DNA of 11,072 nucleotides. Origin: Chloroflexi bacterium UBA4733. Lineage in GTDB: Bacteria > Chloroflexota > UBA4733. Both the position numbers and the translations under genes were made by a program. The stretch's first letter is position 1, and each line of letters starts with the position of its first letter. Where the stretch lies: positions 1-11,072 of the forward strand of contig DHIZ01000302.1 of assembly GCA_002404055.1 (NCBI GenBank), written 5' to 3'. Below are positions 1-5,795 of this stretch, piece by piece. The notes beneath the pieces were generated by a model, which was not told where the DNA came from, ran no database searches, and worked only from the letters and a program-made list of their open reading frames with translations.

Positions 1-238
1 GCACAAAGCGTTCGTGAATCTCCATCACCCGGTGCAGCATGTGAATGCGCAGGTAGCGCCGCTCCAACTCCCGCGGCGTGGCGTCGGGCGACGCCAGCTC
101 CAGGCCCGGGACGTCGAGGCGGCCATGCATCAGGTCGTCTCCCGCGGGGGCCACGCCGGCCAAAGTCCCTTCCAACGCAGCGACCTCGACGATGCACCCA
201 CCGATTGGATGGTTGCCTTGGGCTATCCCCCCCCAATG
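1..238 (-). pseudogene. Partial gene, possibly phytanoyl-CoA dioxygenase (PhyH)-like; runs off the left edge
   Basis: On the minus strand a frame is open for 79 codons from 238 to the window edge. It contains a coding-like stretch with segments such as GTLAGVAPAGDDLMHGRL and RYLRIHMLHRVMEIHERFV. The second segment resembles the part of bacterial PhyH-family (Fe(II)/2-oxoglutarate oxygenase) proteins just before the iron-binding region; the catalytic H-x-D would lie outside the window. No ATG, GTG or TTG lies at a plausible N-terminus. An in-frame TGA sits at 241-239, and a run of eight G (227-234) directly follows. A well-spaced GGAGG plus GTG occurs upstream but reaches that TGA after seven codons. 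The 5' end therefore looks broken, by the stop or by a one-base change in the G run. It is co-oriented with the amidohydrolase, with the intron between them. The family assignment is tentative; that it is coding is more secure. Confidence 0.4.
227..234. repeat. Homopolymer of eight C (G on the minus strand) at the 5' end of the partial gene
   Basis: Eight identical bases lie exactly where the minus-strand frame loses its start. With seven instead of eight, the frame would connect to an upstream GTG (GTG ACA TTG GGG GGG ATA GCC). The tract may be a sequencing error, a fixed frameshift or a slippage site. Confidence 0.5.
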
Positions 239-310
239 TCACGACAGCCAGACCCAGATCACAATATCCTCCGCCGACGCCCGAAAGGAAACTGCCTAAT
301 CCCCAACACT

Positions 311-324
311 GTAAAGTCACTTTG
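311..324 (+). other. Intron-binding sites IBS2 and IBS1 in the 5' exon
   Basis: GTAAAGT (311-317) is the perfect complement of ACTTTAC inside the intron (538-544). CTTTG (320-324) is the complement of CAAAG (564-568). Both pairings end exactly at the predicted 5' splice site 324/325, which identifies these bases as IBS2 and IBS1 and fixes the intron boundary. Confidence 0.8.
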
Positions 325-537
325 GTGCGACACGAAGTCGCTCCCGAGGAGTGGGAGGCAACTGGAGGCCTCCCCTGGCTAGTGTCCAGGCCAGTCCCCA
401 ATCGCTGCCTGCGACGGACGTAAGGAGGGGGTGGGAAGCCAGCGGTAATGCCCAAGGGAGGATGAGCCATCCATCCCTACCGGGTTAGGGGAAGACCGGA
501 AAGGTGAACGCGAGTGAACCTGCGACGACGCCTCGTA

Positions 538-544
538 ACTTTAC
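538..544 (+). other. Exon-binding site EBS2 of the intron
   Basis: ACTTTAC pairs with all seven bases of GTAAAGT at 311-317 in the 5' exon. It lies about 215 bases into the intron, just upstream of EBS1, as expected for domain I. Confidence 0.75.
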
Positions 545-563
545 ATCATCGGAGGATGGCTGA

Positions 564-568
564 CAAAG
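564..568 (+). other. Exon-binding site EBS1 of the intron
   Basis: CAAAG pairs with CTTTG, the last five bases of the 5' exon (320-324). It lies 240 bases into the intron, about 20 bases past EBS2. Confidence 0.7.
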
Positions 569-933
569 ACGATGAGAATGAGTCACCGACAGCGGGGAGC
601 AAACACTCCGCTGGAAAGGGTGTGGAACAGTCCATACCTGGGACACCAAGACTCCGGGGTATAGCAGGCGCCTGACCCGATCGCATCTCCAGGGAGCGGA
701 ACGTGGAAACCTCGATGAGGTCTGCCGCAAGCAGCAGTAACCCAACCGCAAGGAAGGGCCAACCCCTCAGCGGGAATAGGAAGGCCCAAGAAGCGAACGC
801 CACCAGCCGAAAGGCACGGGGAAACCATAACCCGGTGGATAGGGGCAACTGCCCCCGCCGAAAGGCGGCTGACGTGGGCCTGGTGAGTCACCGGAAGTGC
901 GATGCAAAGAACGCCAAGGGAGGGACAAGTTAG

Positions 934-2667
934 ATGCATGAGGCGACTCCTGCAAACGGACCCAACCGACAGACCGACTGGGACTGCGTCAACTGGCGCA
1001 AGGCCAACCGGATCGTTCGCAATCTGCGGCAACGCATCTTCCGGGCGTCCCAGGAGGGGAAGCACCGCAAGGTGCATTCCCTCCAGAAGCTCATGCTGCG
1101 GTGCGCCTCGAACCGGCTCCTGTCGGTCCGGCGCGTGACGCAGGTCAACGCGGGGAAGTACACTCCGGGCGTTGATCAGGTGGTGGTGAAGACGCCGGCA
1201 GCCAGGGGAAAGCTGGTGGACGACTTGTCCGCCTACCAGCCCTGGCGAGCGAAGCCGGCGCGACGGGTGTACATCCCGAAGACCAACGGTAAACTCCGGC
1301 CGCTCGGCATCCCAGTTGTGACCGACCGGTGCCTCCAAGCCATGGTCAAGCAAGCGCTTGAACCAGCCTGGGAGGCCCGGTTTGAGGGGGGCAGCTACGG
1401 ATTCCGCCCTGGCCGGAGTTGCCACGATGCCATGAGTCGCATCCACCAGATCGCGAAGTCCGGGGGGACCAAGCCCTGGGTGGTCGACGCCGACATCGTG
1501 GGGGCATTCGACCACATCGACCACGAGTTCTTGCTGCGAACCATTGGCCCAGTTCCCGGACGGGAACTGATCCGGCAGTGGCTCAAAGCGCGCTACTCGG
1601 AAGATGGCGTCGTCCACGACACCCCGGCGGGAACGCCGCAAGGGGGCGTGATTAGCCCGCTGTTGGCGAACATTGCGCTCCACGGCATGGAAACGGCGCT
1701 CGGCGCGAACCGACTTCGTCGCCAAGGCGCCTTGCCCAGCCGCGGAGTCGTGCGCTACGCAGACGATTTTGTGGTGTTCTGCGAAACCAGGGACGATGCC
1801 GAAGCGTGCATCCGCATCCTCACCGACTGGTTGAAAGAACAGGGACTCGCCCTATCGGGGGAGAAGACCCGCATCGTTCACCTCACGGAAGGATTCGACT
1901 TCCTGGGCTTCACCGTCAGACGCTACCAGACCCGGACCACCCGGTCCGGGTACAAGCTGCGCATCACGCCGAGCAAGACTTCGGGGGCGAAGCTCCGGGA
2001 TCGACTCCGGGCGGAATGGCGCGCGCTCCGCGGCAACGACGTGGATACGGTCCTCCGGCGGCTCAACCCCATCATCCGGGGCTGGGCCAACTACTTCCGC
2101 CCACAACTCGCTGCGAAGACGTTCCACGACCTCGATCACTGGATGTTCCGCCGAGAGCAACGCTATACGCGCCGGCAACACCCACGCAAGTCCTGGGCCT
2201 GGCGCAAGGCACGCTACTGGGGAAAACTGAACGTCAAGAGACGCGACACCTGGGTGTTTGGCAATAAGCAAACGGGCCGATATCTCCAGAAGTTCGGTTG
2301 GACCGGCAGCAAACGGCATATCCTCGTCAGGGGCACGTCCTCCCCGGATGACCCCGATCTTCGGGAATACTGGCGGCAAAGGAGCAAAGCGGGAGCCGCA
2401 CTCCTCCGCCCCAGCGACCGCAAGATCGCTCTGACTCAAGATATGCAGTGCCCGGTGTGCAAGGAGAGCCTCTTCAATGGCGAAGAGGTCCACAAGCACC
2501 ACCGCCAACCCAGGATGCAGGGAGGGACCGACGCCTACCGTAATCTCGTGCTGGTTCACCTGTACTGCCATCAGCAACTGACGAGACGACAACGGGACTT
2601 GGGCTTGCTTGAGCCGGGTGCGGTGGAAGTCGCACGCCCGGTTCTGAGGGGGGAGGGACCGCCGTGA
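934..2667 (+). CDS. ltrA: Group II intron reverse transcriptase/maturase with HNH endonuclease
   Basis: This 577-aa multifunctional intron protein promotes splicing, cuts target DNA and copies the intron RNA into it. The reverse transcriptase region holds motif A VDADIVGAFD (Asp at about 185 and 187), the GTPQGGVISPLLANI block and the catalytic YADD at 275-278. A group-II maturase (X) region follows, around 380-460. The C-terminal HNH endonuclease is seen as CPVC (Cys506, Cys509), HKHH (His520-His523) and a late YCH (about 544-546). The ATG at 934 is chosen because GGGAGGG at 918-924 lies nine bases upstream and the usual maturase N-terminal region follows. All key residues are present, so the enzyme looks active. 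The reading frame does not stop in domain IV: it runs through domain V and ends with TGA (2665-2667) in the domain VI loop, so its last residues are encoded by ribozyme structure. Confidence 0.93.
   Translation: MHEATPANGPNRQTDWDCVNWRKANRIVRNLRQRIFRASQEGKHRKVHSLQKLMLRCASNRLLSVRRVTQVNAGKYTPGVDQVVVKTPAARGKLVDDLSAYQPWRAKPARRVYIPKTNGKLRPLGIPVVTDRCLQAMVKQALEPAWEARFEGGSYGFRPGRSCHDAMSRIHQIAKSGGTKPWVVDADIVGAFDHIDHEFLLRTIGPVPGRELIRQWLKARYSEDGVVHDTPAGTPQGGVISPLLANIALHGMETALGANRLRRQGALPSRGVVRYADDFVVFCETRDDAEACIRILTDWLKEQGLALSGEKTRIVHLTEGFDFLGFTVRRYQTRTTRSGYKLRITPSKTSGAKLRDRLRAEWRALRGNDVDTVLRRLNPIIRGWANYFRPQLAAKTFHDLDHWMFRREQRYTRRQHPRKSWAWRKARYWGKLNVKRRDTWVFGNKQTGRYLQKFGWTGSKRHILVRGTSSPDDPDLREYWRQRSKAGAALLRPSDRKIALTQDMQCPVCKESLFNGEEVHKHHRQPRMQGGTDAYRNLVLVHLYCHQQLTRRQRDLGLLEPGAVEVARPVLRGEGPP
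2611..2644 (+). other. Group II intron domain V
   Basis: This is a 34-nt catalytic hairpin. GAGCCGGG at the 5' side pairs with CCCGGTTC at the 3' side, followed by a two-base CG bulge on the 3' strand. The upper stem TGCG/CGCA then closes, through G-U pairs, on a GGAA (GNRA) tetraloop. The catalytic triad AGC is at positions 2-4 of the hairpin. These are canonical active-site features. Confidence 0.9.
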
Positions 2668-2686
2668 GGCGGCCCTCCTACCCGAC
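2648..2686 (+). other. Group II intron domain VI with branch-point A and 3' splice site
   Basis: GGAGGG (2652-2657) pairs with CCCTCC (2673-2678), and CCGCC pairs with GGCGG closing on a GTGA loop. GGG pairs with CCC below an unpaired TA. The unpaired A2680 is seven bases from the intron end, counting both, which is the usual branch-point position. The intron ends at AC 2685-2686. Confidence 0.8.
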
Positions 2687-2723
2687 AACCATGTCTTACC
2701 GCCCCGTCCCGGGCCAACAGCGC

Positions 2724-3464
2724 TCAGCTGACGGGCTCGCCCAGTAGCTCCAGGATGTTGCTGGAGAGCATCTGGGCCAGGTCATCCTCCGGAAACTCCC
2801 AGACCTGGATCTTGGCCAACTCGATCAGCGGCGGGTAATAGTCGCCGCCGCCATCGGAGCCCCAGATCAGCTTGCGCGGCCCCAGCGCATCATACGCCTC
2901 CTTGATCATCCAGGGACCGGAGGTATAAGAGGTATCGAGCCAGACGTTGGTGTGCCGCTTGGCCAGGTCAAAGAAGCGCCAGTTCATCTGCTGGTCGCGC
3001 GAGGAGCCGAGGTGCGGGATGATGATCTTCGTCTCCGGGACGCGGCTGGCCCAGCGTTCGGGGTACTGCGGCTTGTCGTTGCAGTCCAGCAGTACCGGCA
3101 ATTGCAGTTCGGCGGCCAGTTCGAGCAACGGCAGGAAGAGCTCGTCGGTTGGCTCCTGGCCGACCAGTTCGCCGAAGTGCAGCTTGAGACCGCGGCAGCC
3201 CAGGCCGGCCGCGCGCCGCACCTCCTCGAGGGCGATGCTGCCTTCCTGCGGGAGGGCGTGGGCATAGGGGATGAGGCGGTCCTCCCAACCGCGCACCGCC
3301 CGCAGCGTCAACTCGTTGGAGGCGCGCGAAGGCAGCGAGATGGAGAAGACGATGGAGCGTTCTATCCCCGCCTGGTCCATTCGGTAGATGGTGCGGTCCG
3401 GGTCCAGCTCCCGGCGATACAGGTCGCCGCCCTTGACATGGACGTGGGAGTCGATGATGCGGAT
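2724..3464 (-). CDS. Amidohydrolase family 2 metal-dependent hydrolase with apparent ATC start
   Basis: This is a TIM-barrel hydrolase of the amidohydrolase-2 family, whose members hydrolyse or decarboxylate small organic acids and lactones; the substrate is unknown. From the ATC at 3464-3462 it is 246 aa. It starts [I]RIIDSHVHVKGG with the metal-binding H-x-H at residues 7 and 9. GLKLHFGE, IIPHLG and LIWGSDGGG follow, the last carrying the conserved Asp near the C-terminus. The first ATG in the frame (3380) would remove the H-x-H motif, so it cannot be the real start of an active enzyme. AAGGAGG lies at 3478-3472, exactly seven bases before the ATC. No ATG, GTG or TTG occurs in frame between the end of the upstream gene and the motif. 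It lies 23 bases after the solute-binding protein gene and is probably co-transcribed with it, so its substrate may be related to what that protein imports. The function class is sure, the start unusual. Confidence 0.85.
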   Translation of the reverse strand: MRIIDSHVHVKGGDLYRRELDPDRTIYRMDQAGIERSIVFSISLPSRASNELTLRAVRGWEDRLIPYAHALPQEGSIALEEVRRAAGLGCRGLKLHFGELVGQEPTDELFLPLLELAAELQLPVLLDCNDKPQYPERWASRVPETKIIIPHLGSSRDQQMNWRFFDLAKRHTNVWLDTSYTSGPWMIKEAYDALGPRKLIWGSDGGGDYYPPLIELAKIQVWEFPEDDLAQMLSSNILELLGEPVS

Positions 3465-3471
3465 GAACGGA

Positions 3472-3478
3472 CCTCCTT
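3472..3478 (-). promoter_or_regulatory. Strong Shine-Dalgarno sequence that selects the ATC start
   Basis: AAGGAGG on the minus strand with a seven-base spacer (TCCGTTC) before ATC at 3464-3462. It is the strongest ribosome-binding site in this operon and supports initiation at a non-standard codon. Confidence 0.65.
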
Positions 3479-3487
3479 CGTGCGGCG

Positions 3488-5101
3488 CTAGGTCGTCTGC
3501 GTCAGCAGCTTTTGCACTGCCGGCGTCATCGACGCCAGCGCATTGTCGGCAGTGATCTGGTTAGCCGCCAATTTCGTCAGGGTCGGTGAGATCACCTGGC
3601 TGCTGATCTGGGCAAAGTCGACGATGGCATGGGACGGTGAGACCTGATCGTGATCCGCCGCGGCGACGATGGTATTGAGGTCATCGTCGGTGAGCTTGCT
3701 GAACTGACTCTGGACCGCCTTCTTCCAATCCGCCGCCAGCGAGCGCCGACTGGAAAGCACACCGGTCTCGACCGGGTAGGCCTGCATGCCGGGCGGGCTC
3801 ACCATGAAGGAGAGCAGCTTCCAGGCTTCGTCCGGATGCTGCTGCTTCTGAAAGCTCGCCCACTGCCCTGGATAGACCGTATTGCGACGGGGCAGGCTCG
3901 GTGGGTTGGGCGTCGCCGCCACTCGCCAGTCGAACGACGTGATGGTGCCCAAGCTTTTGAGGGTGAAGAAATGCACGTCGTACATGCCGTAGCGACCGGT
4001 GTGGAAGTCGGTCGGCAGCGTGCCGCGCAGTGCCTTGGCCTCGTCGGCGGCTGGCTGGACGTGATACTTATACGTGCAGTCGACCTTGAACTGCATACCG
4101 GCGGTGACGGCATCGGCCTGGTAGGGAAACTGCTTCGGCAAGCCGGTAACGTAGCCTTCCGGCTCGAACCAATCGCCGCCGTAGACCCAGGACAAGGTGC
4201 TTGAATCGCTCCAGGCCTGGGTGGTGCCGTACTGTGCCGTGGGCTGCCCGGAGCTGTGCGTCAGTTGCTGGCTGATCGACAGGAACTTGTCCCAGGTCCA
4301 GGAGGCGTCGGTGAAGTCACGCGTCGGCGGCGTGACCCCGAGGTTGTTGAACATGGTCTGGTTGTAAAGCAGTACCTGGGTGTAGAGATCGACGGGTAGG
4401 GCAACGTACTGGCCGTTCCACTTGCAGAAGTTGATCGCAACCGGGAAGAAGTCGCTCAGGTCGAACTTGTCGCGGGCAATGTAGGGGTCGAGCACGGTCA
4501 GCGCGTTCCGGTAGGCGTAGTAGCGATAGCCGCGTCCACCGGCGGGGTACCAGAGGGCCGGCGGCGTGCCGCTGGCGAGTAGGGTGTCGACCTTTTCGTC
4601 GTACAGGTTGCCCGCGGTACCGGCCGTTTCGATCTGGTCGACCGTGATGCCGGGATGTTGCGCCTCAAAGGCCGCAAAGTCTCCCTTGACCTGCGGCACC
4701 GCGGTGACCGCGACGCCGACCACGGTGATCAGCTTGATGGCGACGCCCGCCGCGCTCGCGCTGGCGACCGGCGATTCGGCGGCTGGTGACTGTACGGTCG
4801 TGGTCGCACTGGCGCTCACGGTAGCTGAACTGGTGGTCGTCACAGGTGCCGAGGTGCTCGTGAGGGCCGATGCGGCAGACGTGGTCGGCGCCCCCGAATT
4901 GGTGCCCAGGCTGCTGCTCGCGGTGCCGGATGCGGCAGAGCTGGCCGTCACCGCCAGCGCTGCCGTGCTGCTCTGGGGCGTGCTCGTGCCGGCCGTGCCG
5001 CCGCAAGCAGCGATCAAGGGAACGGCTGCCAGGGTGGTGACGGCGCTCAGTGCCTGGACGACGAACGCGCGCCGACTGGTGAAAGCGAACCGGATTGCCA
5101 T
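3488..5101 (-). CDS. Extracellular solute-binding lipoprotein of a sugar-type ABC transporter
   Basis: This is a family-1 (maltose-binding-like) periplasmic or surface-anchored binding protein, 537 aa from the ATG at 5101. The N-terminus has a twin-arginine motif (TSRRAFV, residues 8-14), a hydrophobic stretch and a lipobox ending at Cys33 (LIAAC), indicating Tat export and lipid anchoring. A long Ser/Thr/Ala-rich linker follows (about residues 38-125), then the binding domain, with features typical of the family such as FEAQHPGITV, VALPVDLYTQVLLYNQTMFN, DASWTWDKF and a C-terminal HPDEAWKLLSFM region. The frame stays open further upstream to 5179, but that ATG lies inside the promoter and operator, while the 5101 start has GAGAGGA six bases upstream and begins the export signal directly. 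It heads an operon with the amidohydrolase. No permease or ATPase is adjacent apart from the permease remnant at 6662. The ligand is unknown. Confidence 0.9.
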   Translation of the reverse strand: MAIRFAFTSRRAFVVQALSAVTTLAAVPLIAACGGTAGTSTPQSSTAALAVTASSAASGTASSSLGTNSGAPTTSAASALTSTSAPVTTTSSATVSASATTTVQSPAAESPVASASAAGVAIKLITVVGVAVTAVPQVKGDFAAFEAQHPGITVDQIETAGTAGNLYDEKVDTLLASGTPPALWYPAGGRGYRYYAYRNALTVLDPYIARDKFDLSDFFPVAINFCKWNGQYVALPVDLYTQVLLYNQTMFNNLGVTPPTRDFTDASWTWDKFLSISQQLTHSSGQPTAQYGTTQAWSDSSTLSWVYGGDWFEPEGYVTGLPKQFPYQADAVTAGMQFKVDCTYKYHVQPAADEAKALRGTLPTDFHTGRYGMYDVHFFTLKSLGTITSFDWRVAATPNPPSLPRRNTVYPGQWASFQKQQHPDEAWKLLSFMVSPPGMQAYPVETGVLSSRRSLAADWKKAVQSQFSKLTDDDLNTIVAAADHDQVSPSHAIVDFAQISSQVISPTLTKLAANQITADNALASMTPAVQKLLTQTT

Positions 5102-5159
5102 GGCCGTCCTCTCAGGCGCCTCCAACGCCATCGGAATCCCGCAGCGGATAGTGAGGAAT

Positions 5160-5179
5160 ATGGTAGCGTACCCTACCAT
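5160..5179. promoter_or_regulatory. Inverted repeat over the -10 region, candidate operator
   Basis: ATGGTAG (5160-5166), six-base spacer, CTACCAT (5173-5179): a perfect 7-bp inverted repeat covering the -10 element of the solute-binding protein promoter. Its size suits a dimeric repressor site. No regulator gene is in the window. Confidence 0.5.
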
Positions 5180-5192
5180 CCCTATCTGTCAA
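5165..5192 (-). promoter_or_regulatory. Sigma-70-type promoter of the solute-binding protein gene
   Basis: On the minus strand a perfect -35 TTGACA (5192-5187) is followed after 16 bases by a weaker -10 TACGCT (5170-5165). This would start transcription near 5158 and leave a leader of about 55 bases before the ATG at 5101. The perfect -35 with a weak -10 and overlapping palindromes suits a regulated promoter. Confidence 0.5.
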
Positions 5193-5199
5193 TATAGGG
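5180..5199. promoter_or_regulatory. Inverted repeat over the -35 region, second candidate operator
   Basis: CCCTAT (5180-5185), eight-base spacer, ATAGGG (5194-5199), containing the -35 hexamer in its spacer. It directly abuts the first inverted repeat, and both span exactly 20 bases. The half-sites differ in sequence, so they may bind different proteins or be two versions of one loose site. Confidence 0.45.
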
Positions 5200-5261
5200 T
5201 GAGACACGGAGACCCCGAAAAATAGTGTAGAAATGAACAGGGCGGGGAAGGAAATAGCATC

Positions 5262-5460
5262 GTGACGACATCGACGCTGGCATCCCGCAACGGTACCCAT
5301 ACCAACGGTACTCATGCCACTGCGGACTTCGAAGTGCCTGCCCAGGCGCGGCGGCGCAAGCTGCCGGCCTCCTATAAGGTGCGCATCTTGTGCGAAGCAG
5401 ATGGCTGCTCACAAGCAGCCGGCGCGTGGAAATCCGGCTACCATTCCTGGAAGCGTGCGT
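5262..5460 (+). pseudogene. Remnant of an IS3-type transposase OrfA (helix-turn-helix head)
   Basis: From the GTG at 5262 (AAGGAA-like ribosome site just upstream) the protein contains EVPAQARRRKLPASYKVRIL followed by CEADGCSQ. This closely resembles the start of a group of IS3-family OrfA proteins, in which a basic stretch and a 'YK-RIL-EAD' helix open the helix-turn-helix. The usual continuation (GALLRREGLYSSHL-type) is not present; a degraded echo, KSGYHSWKR, may be what remains. Further downstream the frame stays open by chance to 6146 across the repeat and antisense to the acetyltransferase gene, with no family resemblance. I therefore call only the head. No OrfB and no terminal repeats are visible. 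Confidence is moderate for the origin and high that it is not functional. Confidence 0.5.
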
Positions 5461-5795
5461 CGACGGACGACGCCGTTGACGGTGGGCTCGGCGAACGCCG
5501 TGGAGACGGCCTCGCCGTCACACCTCGCCCCGACATCCGCCCCAGCCGCGACGTGGCCTGGTATCCCAAGACCGGAGCGACTTTCGTGGATACCCTGGCT
5601 GCTGTCCGTTGGCAGCTCTGCTGTCCGTTGGCAGCTCTGCTGTCCGTTGGCAGCTCTTGGCCAGCCGCAATCGGCCATCCCCGACGCACGACCTCGCCGT
5701 GGCCACCTTTCCGCCCGCTGTCCCTCGGTCCCCTGGTCGAGGCTCCATGGGATGCCGCCCGAAAGTGCCAGAGTCGCGTCAAAAGCGTGGGAAAG
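5461..5795. other. Stretch without a recognisable gene, containing a 19-bp tandem repeat
   Basis: About 335 bases between the transposase remnant and the 3' end of the acetyltransferase gene. Open frames cross it on both strands, but none has a recognisable domain or a credible start. The only structure I see is the triple 19-bp repeat at 5599-5655. It probably represents decayed insertion-sequence or intergenic DNA. Confidence 0.5.
5599..5655. repeat. Three perfect tandem copies of a 19-bp unit
   Basis: The unit CTGCTGTCCGTTGGCAGCT occurs at 5599-5617, 5618-5636 and 5637-5655 without a mismatch. Each unit has short inverted ends (CTGC...GCAG), so each could fold as a small hairpin. Because 19 is not a multiple of three, the repeat is read in a different frame in each copy, which argues against it being coding. 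Confidence 0.95.

Larger units (their letters stand above)
325..2686 (+). ncRNA. Group II intron (complete ribozyme with internal maturase gene)
   Basis: The intron is a self-splicing ribozyme and retroelement that moves by retrohoming with its encoded protein. It starts with the consensus-type GTGCGAC at 325 and ends with ...CCCGAC at 2686. Domain V (2611-2644) and domain VI (2648-2686) are both recognisable, and EBS1/EBS2 match the flanking exon, so the element looks full length and sits at a site it can recognise. Bases 325-933 hold no gene and correspond to ribozyme domains I to III plus the start of domain IV. The domain V triad is AGC and the protein carries an HNH domain, which argues against class IIC and for a chloroplast-like or related bacterial class; the exact class is inference. 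The intron lies antisense to the flanking minus-strand genes, so it cannot splice out of their transcripts. Confidence 0.9.

Noticed and set aside
583..1725. 380-codon minus-strand open frame opposite the intron and maturase gene
   Set aside because: It is a shadow of the ribozyme and the maturase frame in GC-rich DNA, with no recognisable domain, while the plus strand has clear RNA structure and reverse transcriptase motifs.
3378..3380. ATG at 3380 as the amidohydrolase start
   Set aside because: It would delete the metal-binding H-x-H motif, and the strong ribosome site lies 92 bases further upstream.
5177..5179. ATG at 5179 as the start of the solute-binding protein
   Set aside because: It lies inside the inverted repeat and promoter, and would put 26 unrelated residues before the Tat signal. 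The ATG at 5101 has its own ribosome site.
5599..5655. CRISPR array
   Set aside because: The 19-bp units abut directly with no spacers, so it is a simple tandem repeat.
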